A stretch of DNA of 64,000 nucleotides from Thermohalobaculum sp039184865 (GCA_039184865.1 JBCDAV010000005.1:124001-188000); one strand, 5' to 3'. Positions 15,050 to 23,163 are shown, counted from the first letter of the stretch. Numbers and translations: made by a program. The notes: a model not told the origin generated them from the letters alone.

Positions 15050-15949
15050 ATGTCCCTCTCGGATGCCTTAAGGCCCACCCAAGGGCTGTTGAATCGTCAA
15101 AAAGGAAATCTTGCCCTGCTGCACATATATGACGAGACCTCGCCCCTCAAGGATCTCTGCGTTTGCAAAGGCACGGCGGTCCCAGCTTTCGAGACCTTCG
15201 AAAACTCGCACGAGGAATTCACGAAGTTCCCGATGCTGCGCTGGGATCGGGACAAGCTGCTGAGACAGCAAGAGGAATTCTACGTGCTGATGGACCGGTA
15301 CGGCGTCCGACTGCGTTTCGTTCCACACTCTGCCGAGCATCCGTGGCAGATGTATACCCGCGATACAGGCTTCGTGATCCACGACAAACTCTACTTCTCG
15401 AACATCCGTGAACTTCCCGAGCGAACGGATGAAATCGACTTGGTGCGGAGGTGCATCTCAGGCGTCACGGACGCCGATGTTATCGATATCAAAAGCGGGC
15501 GGATCGAGGGTGGCGACGTGCTGGTCGACAACGACACGGTCTATGTCGGCCTTGGCACCCGGACCACGCCGGAGGCGGTCGAAGAGTTGTCCCGGCATGT
15601 CGACGTGACGCCGGTCCACCTCGGCCCGCGCGTGATGCATCTCGATACACGAATGACGATTTTGCCCGGGCGGATCGCTTTGGTTTGTCAGACCGCGTTC
15701 AAACCCGAAGATCTCGAGATGCTCCGCAGCCGTTTCGCGCTCATCGAGGTGACCGACGCCGAGGCGCGCGCGATGGGCACGAATGTCTTCGTCATCGATC
15801 CGGAAACCGTGGTTGTGCATGTCGGATTCGAAAGGATCGCCGACGAACTCCGCTCGAAAGGCTTGAAGCTCGAATTGCTCGACTATTCCGAGCCGAACGC
15901 TCTGCTCGGATCCTTCCGCTGCGCGACAATGCCACTCGCCCGGTCCTGA
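15050..15949 (+). CDS. dimethylargininase/arginine deiminase-like amidinohydrolase
   Basis: A 299-residue member of the guanidino-modifying superfamily. The signature pieces are all present: YTRDTGFVI (substrate-binding Arg-Asp at 104-105), IEGGDVLV (Glu-Gly-Gly-Asp at 153-156), MHLDTRMTIL (catalytic His197) and GSFRCATMPL with the nucleophile Cys291. Length fits dimethylargininase (DDAH), which splits methylated arginines to citrulline and methylamines, rather than the 400-residue arginine deiminase. It starts 11 bases after the regulator gene, so it is probably in that transcript. With the amidinotransferase at 9393 this is the second guanidino enzyme within 6 kb. Confidence 0.9.
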   Translation: MSLSDALRPTQGLLNRQKGNLALLHIYDETSPLKDLCVCKGTAVPAFETFENSHEEFTKFPMLRWDRDKLLRQQEEFYVLMDRYGVRLRFVPHSAEHPWQMYTRDTGFVIHDKLYFSNIRELPERTDEIDLVRRCISGVTDADVIDIKSGRIEGGDVLVDNDTVYVGLGTRTTPEAVEELSRHVDVTPVHLGPRVMHLDTRMTILPGRIALVCQTAFKPEDLEMLRSRFALIEVTDAEARAMGTNVFVIDPETVVVHVGFERIADELRSKGLKLELLDYSEPNALLGSFRCATMPLARS

Positions 15950-16037
15950 TCCGCAAGACCTTCGGCTATTTCTCGGCCCCGCTCTCGCCGGAGCTGGCAA
16001 AGAAATCCACGGAGCAATCGTTTCCACTCGGAATCTT

Positions 16038-16050
16038 GATATATTATAAC
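16038..16050. promoter_or_regulatory. putative Zur (zinc uptake regulator) box
   Basis: GATATATTATAAC matches the proteobacterial Zur core palindrome GTTATAnTATAAC at all but one position. It lies 88 bases before the chosen DUF1826 start and its right half also looks like a -10 box, the usual geometry for Zur repression. DUF1826 proteins have been linked to zinc limitation in other genomes, to my recollection. Confidence 0.5.
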
Positions 16051-16138
16051 GTTGCATACTATGTTCCGAAACAGGATCGCAGGTCTTTTGCGCGAAGATC
16101 GCAGGATCCATGGCAAGGCTTTGACGGGTGGGGGCCGA

Positions 16139-16774
16139 ATGCTCGTAGATTTCCGACTGTCGCGCGACACGGCTGCCGGTGTCGGCGTGGTCGATACGCT
16201 ACATGGTCTCGCAGACATTTCCCGGCCCGACATGGCCGCAGTGATCTGGCGGCGTCAACCAGCGCAGCAATTTCAGGACTGGATCGATGACCTCGATGCG
16301 GACGTTCTTCCGTCAGCACGAATAGTAATCGCAGCACACGCGGTAAGGAGCAACGTTGAGAAGATCGTTGACCGGTCAGGCGCGACCACCTCGAACGCCG
16401 CTCAATGGCTGATTGATGACATCGTGGCTCTTGCCGAGTGTTTCACTGAGCTCATGCAATCGCCCTGTCTTCGCCTGCGCCTTGACGTTGTGACCACCAA
16501 TGCATGCCGAAAGTTTCACATCGATGCTGTGAAAGCGCGCCTCATCTGCACTTATCGGGGCACCGGGACACAGTACGGCACATCGACCGGAGGCGCCGAT
16601 CCAGATCGGGTTTTCACCGTACCCACCGGTGCGCCGATGCTGTTGCGCGGTACCGATTGGCCGGAAGCCCCGGCATCCGGCTTGCGTCATCGCTCTCCTC
16701 CGATCGAGGGAACCAGTGAAACCCGATTGGTACTGGTGATGGACCCGGTCTTCGATCCGGACGAAGATCTCTGA
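16139..16774 (+). CDS. DUF1826 family protein
   Basis: The 211-residue product matches the DUF1826 family. Conserved pieces are MAAVIWRRQPAQQFQDWID and the C-terminal CRKFHIDAVKARLICTYRG. His127-x-Asp129 there, with His184 in GLRHRSPPIEG and Arg196 in ETRLVLVMD, reads like an Fe(II)/2-oxoglutarate site, an inference nobody should take as proven. ATG at 16139 is my choice; ATG at 16061 would start inside a few bases of the putative Zur-controlled promoter. The stop overlaps the next start as TGATG. A COG0523 metal chaperone, often near this family, is not in the window. Confidence 0.85.
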   Translation: MLVDFRLSRDTAAGVGVVDTLHGLADISRPDMAAVIWRRQPAQQFQDWIDDLDADVLPSARIVIAAHAVRSNVEKIVDRSGATTSNAAQWLIDDIVALAECFTELMQSPCLRLRLDVVTTNACRKFHIDAVKARLICTYRGTGTQYGTSTGGADPDRVFTVPTGAPMLLRGTDWPEAPASGLRHRSPPIEGTSETRLVLVMDPVFDPDEDL

Positions 16775-17052
16775 TGGCGGCCAACCTTGGCGCCACGAGC
16801 CTGCGCCGAAAACGTCGTAATTCGGATCCTATGCGAGAGTTCGACAGGCTCCCTGCGGAACTGCGCGCCTGGCTTGCCTTGGCAGATCTTCCCTGGAGCC
16901 CGCGTTCTGTTCGACGCGCCTACGACCGAGCGCTTGCCCGAACCGACGATCCGCAACAGGCAATCCGCGAACTCGATCGCATGCAGATGAACCAGATCGC
17001 GCGCGACGCAAAGCGCGTCTGGGGCGCCGATCATCCTCTGTCATCTGGTTGA
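16774..17052 (+). CDS. DUF6525 family protein
   Basis: A 92-residue basic protein, ATSLRRKRRNSDPMREFDRL at its start and PAELRAWLALADLPWSPRSV in the middle, which matches the small Rhodobacterales family DUF6525 as I remember it. No catalytic motif, signal or membrane segment is seen; the Arg/Lys-rich N terminus could bind nucleic acid. Its ATG overlaps the DUF1826 stop (TGATG), so both should be under the same control. The 230 bases that follow hold nothing I can support. Confidence 0.8.
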   Translation: MAANLGATSLRRKRRNSDPMREFDRLPAELRAWLALADLPWSPRSVRRAYDRALARTDDPQQAIRELDRMQMNQIARDAKRVWGADHPLSSG

Positions 17053-17282
17053 TCCATAGAGCTCATAGCGGTCGCTCAATCAGTCCGACACCGCACGTTT
17101 CTCAGCATCAACACCGCCGTCGAAGGCATCTCACGCGTAAAATCCGTGCTTAGAACCCTATAGCCGCTTTATCCGACGTGGCGGCATCCTATCTGATTGG
17201 CAGACGTCAATTATCGCATCGCACACCCTAACCGGCGCGTTTGCCTCCAAATGGTCCGCCGGGCACGTGAGGAGCTACGAAG

Positions 17283-17795
17283 ATGATCAAGGCGACCGAA
17301 ACACGCCGCACAGTCCTGCTGGCCGGCGCAGCTACGGCGGGCGCGGCTTTGACGACGGCTGCATCCGGCCTGATCGTCCCGGCATCTGCTGCCGGGCTGG
17401 CCCCAACCACGACGATGCGCGGCGGCGCCAACAACTACCGCCCGGGCGCTGCAATCATGGATCGTATCGGTGCGGGTGGCTTCACGATGTCAGGTACCGT
17501 GCGCCGCGCGGGCGATGGTGCTCCGCTGTCCGGAGTGCGCATCCAGATCTGGGCGCACACGACGGAGGGCTACGAAAGCGATCCGCAGAGCCATGGAGCG
17601 ACGCTGACCGATGCCAACGGTGCCTTCACCATGGATATGCCACAGATCGTACCTGCCTTCGGCCAGCCGCACGCCCACCTCGCCTACGATGCGGACTATG
17701 ACGAGAATGGGTTCGAGACGGTGTTCCTGCGGCCCGTGATGCCGAGTTCAAGCGATACCAGCCTCGAGGCTCATTTCGTGCTTCAGCCTGCGTAA
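17283..17795 (+). CDS. Tat-exported intradiol-dioxygenase-like protein
   Basis: A 170-residue protein with a twin-arginine signal (ETRRTVLLAGAATAG, cleavage near PASAAG) and then the beta-sandwich of intradiol ring-cleavage dioxygenases: GTVRRAGDGAPLSGVRIQIW and TLTDANGAFTMDMP. Two histidines in QPHAHLAYD and the tyrosine in GYESDP could correspond to the iron ligands of catechol dioxygenases, but the protein is short and a purely structural role is possible. The ferric-reductase-like gene starts 10 bases after its stop, so the two form an operon, perhaps an extracytoplasmic redox pair. Confidence 0.8.
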   Translation: MIKATETRRTVLLAGAATAGAALTTAASGLIVPASAAGLAPTTTMRGGANNYRPGAAIMDRIGAGGFTMSGTVRRAGDGAPLSGVRIQIWAHTTEGYESDPQSHGATLTDANGAFTMDMPQIVPAFGQPHAHLAYDADYDENGFETVFLRPVMPSSSDTSLEAHFVLQPA

Positions 17796-17805
17796 TACGC
17801 GCACG

Positions 17806-18411
17806 ATGGCCCGGACACTCCTGATCTGGGCAGCACTCGCGGTCGCACTCATCTTTCCGGTTGCGCTCGCGGCGACCAGCCCGCAATTGGCCTGGCGAGG
17901 TCCTGCTTACATCGGCGCTGGTTTTGCTGGCGTTGTCGCCCTTGGCCTGCTGCTGCTTCAACCCCTGCTCGTTGGTGGCTATCTTCCCGGGTTGAACCAA
18001 CGACGGGCGCGCAAGGTCCATGCATTGACCGGCATTGCGCTCGTCGTTCTCGTCCTTCTCCACGTTGGCCTGCTATGGGTCGTGAGCCCACCGGACGTCG
18101 TCGACGTTCTACTCTTCCGATCGCCGACGCCGTTCTCGGTCTGGGGGGCCGTCGCGATGTGGGCCGTTTTTGCGGCTGGGCTCCTCGCAGCGTTGCGCCG
18201 AAAGCTGCGCTTGAGACCCGCGACCTAACGCATGTGTCACCTCGCGCTGACGATGATCGTGGTCATCGGAACCGTCGTCCATGCAATGCAGATCGAGGGA
18301 ACGATGGAGACCGTTTCGAAGGCGATGCTTTGTGCGCTTGTCTTGGGCGCATTGGCCAAGGTCGTCAGCGATTTGCGCCCGTGGGCCAAACTGATGCGGC
18401 GCAAGGCCTGA
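17806..18411 (+). pseudogene. ferric-reductase-like transmembrane protein interrupted by an in-frame TAA
   Basis: The first 140 codons encode four hydrophobic helices with the heme-type histidines of RKVHALTGIALVVL and VLVLLHVGLLW, ending LRRKLRLRPAT and TAA at 18226-18228. In the same frame the next codons read R-M-C-H-L-A-L-T and continue for 59 codons from ATG 18232 to TGA 18411, with two more helices and the expected further histidines (MCHLALTM, GTVVHAMQIEGTM). Together they make a normal 200-residue ferric reductase-like domain. The TAA stands where relatives, from memory, have Trp. Nonsense mutation, readthrough or a sequence error are all possible. Confidence 0.75.
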
Positions 18412-18647
18412 GGATCTCGACGGTGCTCGTCGAGTACGATTACCGGAGGCGTGGTTACCGAAGGTGGTTCTATGGTGATTAGAAGTGAGATTCGCCCTCA
18501 GCGGGCCGCGCCGGGTGATGCGAACGCGACGTTCAGGCTCGAAGCGATGGTTCCCATCCAGAAGCCACGATGGACTCCAACACAACGAAGGGCGATCCCT
18601 GAGGACCGCCGCGTTCGAAAAGCCGCCTCTCAGATTTCAGCCAGAAC

Positions 18648-19049
18648 TCACTCCGAAGCGGTGGCGTCCGATCCCTTGGCCTTCAGAGGCTTGTAGTTGG
18701 TCTTTTCAGCGATCCGGGCCGACTTGCCGCGCCGCGAGCGCAGGTAGTAGAGCTTGGCGCGGCGGACCTTGCCGCGGCGCACGACCTTGATCGAGTCGAT
18801 GTTCGGCGAGTGGAGCGGGAAGATACGCTCGACACCTTCGCCGTAGCTGATCTTGCGCACCGTGAAGCTGGCGCCGAGATTGTTGCCGCCGCGGCGGCTG
18901 ATGCAGACACCCTCGTAGTTCTGGACGCGGGTGCGGGTGCCTTCGGTCACCTTGTAACCGACGGCGACGGTGTCCCCCGGGGCGAAGTCTGGAATTTCCT
19001 TGCCAAGCTCGGCGAGGTGCTCGGCTTCGAGTTGCTGAAGCAGGTTCAT
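18648..19049 (-). CDS. rplS: ribosomal protein bL19
   Basis: Large-subunit protein at the 30S-50S interface. The 133-residue product has the family core FAPGDTVAVGYKVTEGTRTR, EGVCISRRGGNNLGASFTVR, GEGVERIFPLHSPNIDSIKV and the basic RRGKVRRAKLYYLRSRRGKS. A short acidic tail ends in SDATASE. It is the last gene of the ffh-rpsP-rimM-trmD-rplS run, 4 bases after trmD. The 236 bases downstream show no gene; no strong terminator could be identified. Confidence 0.98.
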   Translation of the reverse strand: MNLLQQLEAEHLAELGKEIPDFAPGDTVAVGYKVTEGTRTRVQNYEGVCISRRGGNNLGASFTVRKISYGEGVERIFPLHSPNIDSIKVVRRGKVRRAKLYYLRSRRGKSARIAEKTNYKPLKAKGSDATASE

Positions 19050-19053
19050 CGTC

Positions 19054-19926
19054 TTAGTCCTTGTTTTTGCGCGCCTTTCCGGCGGTCGTGTCTGCGTCCG
19101 ATTGCTTTGGGGCTTGCTCCGCCAGGCGCTGTGCGCGGGCGGCCCAAAGGTCGGGACGTCGTTCCCGGGTCAGCCGTTCGCTCTGAGAGGCCCGCCATTC
19201 GGCGACCCGCGCATGATGTCCGGACAGCAGCACGTCCGGTATCTCGCGCCCCTCCCAGACCGTTGGCCTGGTGTAGTGCGGATGCTCCAGAAGCCCATCC
19301 GCGTGGCTTTCGTGCTCGGTGCTGTCCGCGTTGCCCAGCACGCCGGGCCTCAGGCGGATCACCGCATCCAGGAGCACCATGGCGGCGGGTTCACCACCCG
19401 TCAGCACATAATCTCCGATCGAGACTTCCTCGACCCCGCGGGCATCGAGGACTCTCTCGTCGACACCTTCGTAGCGACCACACAGCAACGTAACCCCTTG
19501 GCCCGCTGCGATTTCCTGGACGCGCTGTTGTGTCAGCACCCGCCCGCGCGGGCTGAGATACAGCACCGGCCAGCGAGGCGCGTCGCTTACACTATCCCGG
19601 GCCGCGAAGTCCAGCGCTTTCGCGAGGATGTCGGGCCGCATAACCATGCCCGCGCCGCCGCCTGCGGGCGTGTCGTCGACGGTGCGGTGCTTGTCAGTCG
19701 CAAAGCGGCGTATATCGATGGCCTCGAGCGCCCAGAGCCGGTCCTTCAGGGCCTTGCCGGTGAGCCCCGCGGAGAGAACGCCCGGGAAGCATTCCGGGAA
19801 CAGCGTCAACACCTTGGCGCGGAAGGCTTCGGGCCGGCCCTTGTCCGGGCCGATCAGCGGCCGCGGCTGGGCCGAGACCCGCGGCTGGATCATACCGTGC
19901 GAGCGGGGTTTGGGCGGATCAGTCAT
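19054..19926 (-). CDS. trmD: tRNA (guanine-37-N1)-methyltransferase
   Basis: Methylates G37 next to the anticodon of tRNAs reading CNN codons, preventing frameshifts. SPOUT-fold features are plain: KVLTLFPECFPGVLSAGLTG, DDTPAGGGAGMVMRPDI, LLCGRYEGVDERVL, the trefoil knot VSIGDYVLTGGEPAAMVLLD and HPHYTRPTVWEGREIPDVLL. ATG at 19926 overlaps the rimM stop by 8 bases and gives 290 residues, longer than the usual 240-250 because of an N-terminal extension of about 40 residues and a polar C-terminal tail. A later start at MIQPRV is possible. Confidence 0.96.
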   Translation of the reverse strand: MTDPPKPRSHGMIQPRVSAQPRPLIGPDKGRPEAFRAKVLTLFPECFPGVLSAGLTGKALKDRLWALEAIDIRRFATDKHRTVDDTPAGGGAGMVMRPDILAKALDFAARDSVSDAPRWPVLYLSPRGRVLTQQRVQEIAAGQGVTLLCGRYEGVDERVLDARGVEEVSIGDYVLTGGEPAAMVLLDAVIRLRPGVLGNADSTEHESHADGLLEHPHYTRPTVWEGREIPDVLLSGHHARVAEWRASQSERLTRERRPDLWAARAQRLAEQAPKQSDADTTAGKARKNKD

Positions 19927-20434
19927 CCGGCATCTCGTCAACCTCGGAGAGGTCCGCCACCAGGGTCCCGGCGGAAAGATCCACCGTCGGCACCACCGCG
20001 CGGGTGAAAGGCAGCATCAGCGCTCTGGCGCCTCCCGCGATGTCGAGCACGTCGCCAGCGCCGAAGTCGTGGACCGCGCGGACCTGTCCAAGTTCGGCTC
20101 CGCCGGTGTCGACGACGGAGAGACCGATGAGGTCGGCGTGGTAGAATTCGTCATCCGGCAGTGCGGGCAACCGATCACGGGGCGCATAGAGCCGCGTGCC
20201 CTTGAGCGCCTCGGCGGCCTCGCGTGTCGGAACGCCGGACAGGCGAGCGGCGAAGCCGCCCTTGACCTCGCGCGTGATCCGGAGGTCGAAACTGCGCCCG
20301 TCCTCGGTGCCGAGCGGAACGTAGTCGGCGATGGCCGCGGGATCGGCACAGAAGGACTTGATCCGCGCCTCGCCGCGCACGCCGAATGCGCCCGCGACGG
20401 CACCCACACAGATCATGTCCGCCGGGACGTTCAC
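19919..20434 (-). CDS. rimM: 16S rRNA maturation factor RimM
   Basis: Assists assembly of the 30S head and binds uS19. The 171-residue product starts with ICVGAVAGAFGVRGEARIKS, contains REAAEALKGTRLYAPRDRLP and the PRC-barrel part DDEFYHADLIGLSVVDTGG, and ends in VPTVDLSAGTLVADL. I choose GTG at 20434 because it overlaps the SDR stop as GTGA; ATG at 20416 inside the gene is an alternative. It overlaps trmD by 8 bases, so SDR, rimM and trmD are translationally linked. Confidence 0.94.
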   Translation of the reverse strand: MNVPADMICVGAVAGAFGVRGEARIKSFCADPAAIADYVPLGTEDGRSFDLRITREVKGGFAARLSGVPTREAAEALKGTRLYAPRDRLPALPDDEFYHADLIGLSVVDTGGAELGQVRAVHDFGAGDVLDIAGGARALMLPFTRAVVPTVDLSAGTLVADLSEVDEMPDD

Positions 20435-21210
20435 AGCCCCAGCTGCACGCCGCCGGTGACCGGCAAGGCGACACCCGTGATGTAGGCGCCCGCAGGACCG
20501 CAAGTAAATGCGATCAGACCACCTATCTCGGCGGGTTCCCCGGCGCGACGAAGCGCCACCTGTTGGTAGCGCTCTGCCTTGAAGGCCTGCAGATCCATGC
20601 CCTTTTCCGCGGCCAGTCGGGCATTCACGCCTTCGTGCATGTCCGTCGACACGAAGCCCGGGCAGATCGCCGTGCACCGAATGTTCTCCGGCCCGAATTC
20701 GTCGGCAATGGTCTTGGTCATCCCGATCAGGGCATGCTTCGCCGTCGTGTACGCGCCAAACGCGCGCTGACCGCCGAGCCCCATCATCGAAGACAGGTTG
20801 ATGATACAGCCGCCCTTCTGACGCTGCATCTGCGGGATCACGGCCTGGCAGAAGTCCGCAGTGCCCTTGATGTTGACACGAAAACTGATCTCCCAGTCGT
20901 CCGGCGTCACCTCGAGGAACGGTTTGCCGCCGATCGCCGTCGCCGCATTGTTGATCAGGATGTCGAGACGGCCATGGGCCGCGACAACCGAAGCGACGCA
21001 CGCGTCGATCTGATCGCGTTGCGTTATGTCGAGCAACCGGGTTTCGACACCCAGCACCTGACCGACCTCGGTCAGTCCGGCTTCGTTGATATCCGTGGCC
21101 AGAACGGTCGCGCCGTCAGCGCACAGCGCGCGCACCGTGGCGGCGCCGATACCTTTGAGGGCACCGGCACCGGTGAAGATCGCGACTTTTCCGTCGAGCG
21201 GACGGGACAT
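20431..21210 (-). CDS. SDR family oxidoreductase inside the ribosomal operon
   Basis: A 259-residue SDR with NNAATAIGG, INLSSMMGL and the catalytic AYTTAKHAL (Tyr-x3-Lys), then CPGFVSTDMHEG. The nucleotide loop reads FTGAGALKGIGAATV, two residues longer than the usual TGxxxGIG, so cofactor binding may differ. It stands between rpsP and rimM, where most genomes have none, and its stop overlaps the rimM start (GTGA), so it is a true operon member. Substrate unknown; overall it resembles the 3-oxoacyl or polyol SDRs. Confidence 0.92.
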   Translation of the reverse strand: MSRPLDGKVAIFTGAGALKGIGAATVRALCADGATVLATDINEAGLTEVGQVLGVETRLLDITQRDQIDACVASVVAAHGRLDILINNAATAIGGKPFLEVTPDDWEISFRVNIKGTADFCQAVIPQMQRQKGGCIINLSSMMGLGGQRAFGAYTTAKHALIGMTKTIADEFGPENIRCTAICPGFVSTDMHEGVNARLAAEKGMDLQAFKAERYQQVALRRAGEPAEIGGLIAFTCGPAGAYITGVALPVTGGVQLGL

Positions 21211-21369
21211 GCGCAGTTCCTTCGGTCGGCGTTGCCGCCGGTCCCTCCGGCTCGCCTGCCGACGGGAATGGCGACGAACGGCTGGCTCGCGCGCTGACCA
21301 TGGCGCGGCATCCGGAGCGGATGCCTGAGCGCCGGGAGCCGCTTCAGCCGCGGAGTGCTCTGCCGCGCG

Positions 21370-21783
21370 TTACTCTGCTGCTGCTTCCTCGGCCGGAGCC
21401 TCCTCGGCGGGGGCCTCTTCCGGCTCGGCGTCAGCTTGCGTGGCTGCAGCGGCCTTCTCCGCCTTCTCTTCGGCGCGCGCCTTGGCCTTGTCGCCGGGCT
21501 CGGCCTTCTTGGGGTTGTTCCGCTCAGCCTTCTCCCGGACGCCCGCCGCTTCCAGCATGCGCGCGATGCGGTCGGTCGGCTGCGCGCCTTGATCAAGCCA
21601 GTGCTGCACGCGCTCCATATTCATCTTCACGCGCTCTTCGGAGTCCTTCGGGAGCAGCGGATTGTAGGTGCCGAGACGCTCGATGTAGCGGCCGTCGCGC
21701 GGCATGCGGCTGTCAGCGGCCACAATGCGGTAGAACGGGCGTTTCTTCGAGCCGCCGCGGGCCAGTCGGATCTTCATTGCCAT
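21370..21783 (-). CDS. rpsP: ribosomal protein bS16 with acidic Ala/Glu tail
   Basis: The first 80 residues are a standard S16: MAMKIRLARGGSKKRPFYRI, DSRMPRDGRYIERLGTYNP and ERVQHWLDQGAQPTDRI. The C-terminal 55 residues are a low-complexity tail of Lys/Glu/Ala and then Pro/Glu/Ala repeats (EEAPAEEAPAEEAAAE). Such tails are common in Rhodobacterales S16 and not part of the ribosome core. It is followed by the SDR gene after 159 bases that hold nothing I can support. Confidence 0.97.
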   Translation of the reverse strand: MAMKIRLARGGSKKRPFYRIVAADSRMPRDGRYIERLGTYNPLLPKDSEERVKMNMERVQHWLDQGAQPTDRIARMLEAAGVREKAERNNPKKAEPGDKAKARAEEKAEKAAAATQADAEPEEAPAEEAPAEEAAAE

Positions 21784-21830
21784 GGTTTTCTCCTTCGTAT
21801 GGCGGTGCGCCGATTTTCTTTGGGCCGGCG

Positions 21831-22127
21831 TTATTTCTGGAACTGCTGGTGGTGACGGATCACTTCATCGATGATGAAGCGCATGAATTTCTTCGCGAAA
21901 TCAGGGTCGAGGCCCGACTCCGCGCACATCTTCTCAAGCCGCTCGATCTGGCGCGCCTCGCGGCTCGGATCGGCGGGCGGCAGATCGTGTTCGGCCTTGA
22001 GCTTGCCGACGGTGGTGGTGCAGCGGAACCGCTCGGCCAGGGTGTGAACGAGCACCGCGTCGAGGTTGTCGATGCTCTGGCGCAGATCGGCGAGAACTTC
22101 CTGCGCGCGGATCGCCGTATCTGTCAT
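21831..22127 (-). CDS. chorismate mutase, AroQ class
   Basis: Converts chorismate to prephenate for Phe and Tyr synthesis. The 98-residue all-helical product fits the AroQ monofunctional form: DLRQSIDNLDAVLVHTLAER with the first-helix Arg and Asp, then FRCTTTVGKLKAEHDLPPAD with the active-site Lys, and SREARQIERL. The end FMRFIIDEVIRHHQQFQ is the usual third helix. Its ATG overlaps the stop of the upstream acetyltransferase by 4 bases, so it is coupled to it. Confidence 0.93.
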   Translation of the reverse strand: MTDTAIRAQEVLADLRQSIDNLDAVLVHTLAERFRCTTTVGKLKAEHDLPPADPSREARQIERLEKMCAESGLDPDFAKKFMRFIIDEVIRHHQQFQK

Positions 22128-22636
22128 GTCGACCCCCCGGGAGCGTTATGTCGGTAAACGAGATCAACGGGATCGGCACGTTCGGCATCCGGGTCCAGCA
22201 CGGCGCCGAGGCGCTCGGCAAGGCGGATCGAGCGGGCGTTCGCGGGATCGATGTAGCTGACGAGCGTCGTCGTGCCGTAGGTTGCGAAGTCGTAATCCCG
22301 CGCGGCCACAGCCGCCTCGTGCGCGATCCCGTGCCCTTCGGCGCCGTCAAAGGCGAGCCAGCCGAGTTCGCGCTCGGGAAAGCCCTCGGGGTGCCACGGT
22401 CCAACGCTGGCGATCGCCTGGTCCGAGCCCTTGCGGGTCACCACCCATGGCCCCCAGCCGTGCAGGAACCAGTGCCCGGCCTCCATCGCGAAGGTTTTCC
22501 AGGCCTGAAAGCTGCTGGTGGCCTTGGTTACGTACTTCGCGCGGTCCGAGAGGAAGAAGTCGATATAGGCGCCCTCGTCCGCTGTCTTCGGTGGGCGCAT
22601 AATCAGGCGTTCGGTTTCGATGCGGGGCAGTGTCAT
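22124..22636 (-). CDS. GNAT acetyltransferase, RimJ-like (third of three)
   Basis: A 170-residue member of the RimJ/RimL-type acetyltransferases: IETERLIMRPPKTADEGAY at the start, RELGWLAFDGAEGHGIAHEA at the acetyl-CoA loop (the usual GxG loop reads GHG) and YIDPANARSIRLAERLGAV at the end. Target unknown. It overlaps both neighbours by 4 bases. The three adjacent acetyltransferase genes share length and layout, and so look like old tandem duplicates. Confidence 0.88.
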   Translation of the reverse strand: MTLPRIETERLIMRPPKTADEGAYIDFFLSDRAKYVTKATSSFQAWKTFAMEAGHWFLHGWGPWVVTRKGSDQAIASVGPWHPEGFPERELGWLAFDGAEGHGIAHEAAVAARDYDFATYGTTTLVSYIDPANARSIRLAERLGAVLDPDAERADPVDLVYRHNAPGGST

Positions 22637-23163
22637 GCCAGCGCCTCCGGTCCGGGGTGGCGCCAGATGGTGAGCATGCCGTGGGTCGAATGGTCCCAGT
22701 CCGGATCGCGGGTACAGCCCATCCGCTTGGCAAGCGCTATCGAGCGTTCATTGTCAGGCGCGACGACGCTGATCGCTGTTGTCCAGCCGAGCGTCGTGTA
22801 GGCGTAATCGCGAGAAGCCTGAGCAGCTTCGAAGGCATAACCCTTGCCCTCGCCCGGCCCCGTGACCGACCAGCCGATCTCGCGTTCGAGCCAGAGATCG
22901 GGAAAGTAGCAGCCGACGCGTCCGACGTAGCGGCCGGTGGACTTCTCTTCGAGGGCCCACATGCCGTAGCCGCGCAGGACCCAGTGGCCGATGTAGCCGC
23001 AGAGTGCTGCGAAAGCGCGTTCCGGCGGGTGCGGTCCGCCGATGCCTTTTGCGCGGTCCGAGATCTGGAACGCCTTTTCCTCGGCCAGATCCTCGATCCG
23101 GTGTCCGCGCAGGATCAGGCGTTCGGTCTCCAGGACCGGGATATCTACCGGGATCGCGGTCAC
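22633..23163 (-). CDS. GNAT acetyltransferase, RimJ-like (second of three)
   Basis: A 176-residue protein with LETERLILRGHRIEDLAEEK, the acetyl-CoA loop GWSVTGPGEGKGYAFEAAQA and the closing SVVAPDNERSIALAKRMGC. All are typical of RimJ/RimL-type GNAT enzymes that acetylate proteins or small amines. It overlaps the next gene by 4 bases (ATGA) and is itself overlapped by the first acetyltransferase. No specific substrate can be read. Confidence 0.88.
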   Translation of the reverse strand: MTAIPVDIPVLETERLILRGHRIEDLAEEKAFQISDRAKGIGGPHPPERAFAALCGYIGHWVLRGYGMWALEEKSTGRYVGRVGCYFPDLWLEREIGWSVTGPGEGKGYAFEAAQASRDYAYTTLGWTTAISVVAPDNERSIALAKRMGCTRDPDWDHSTHGMLTIWRHPGPEALA

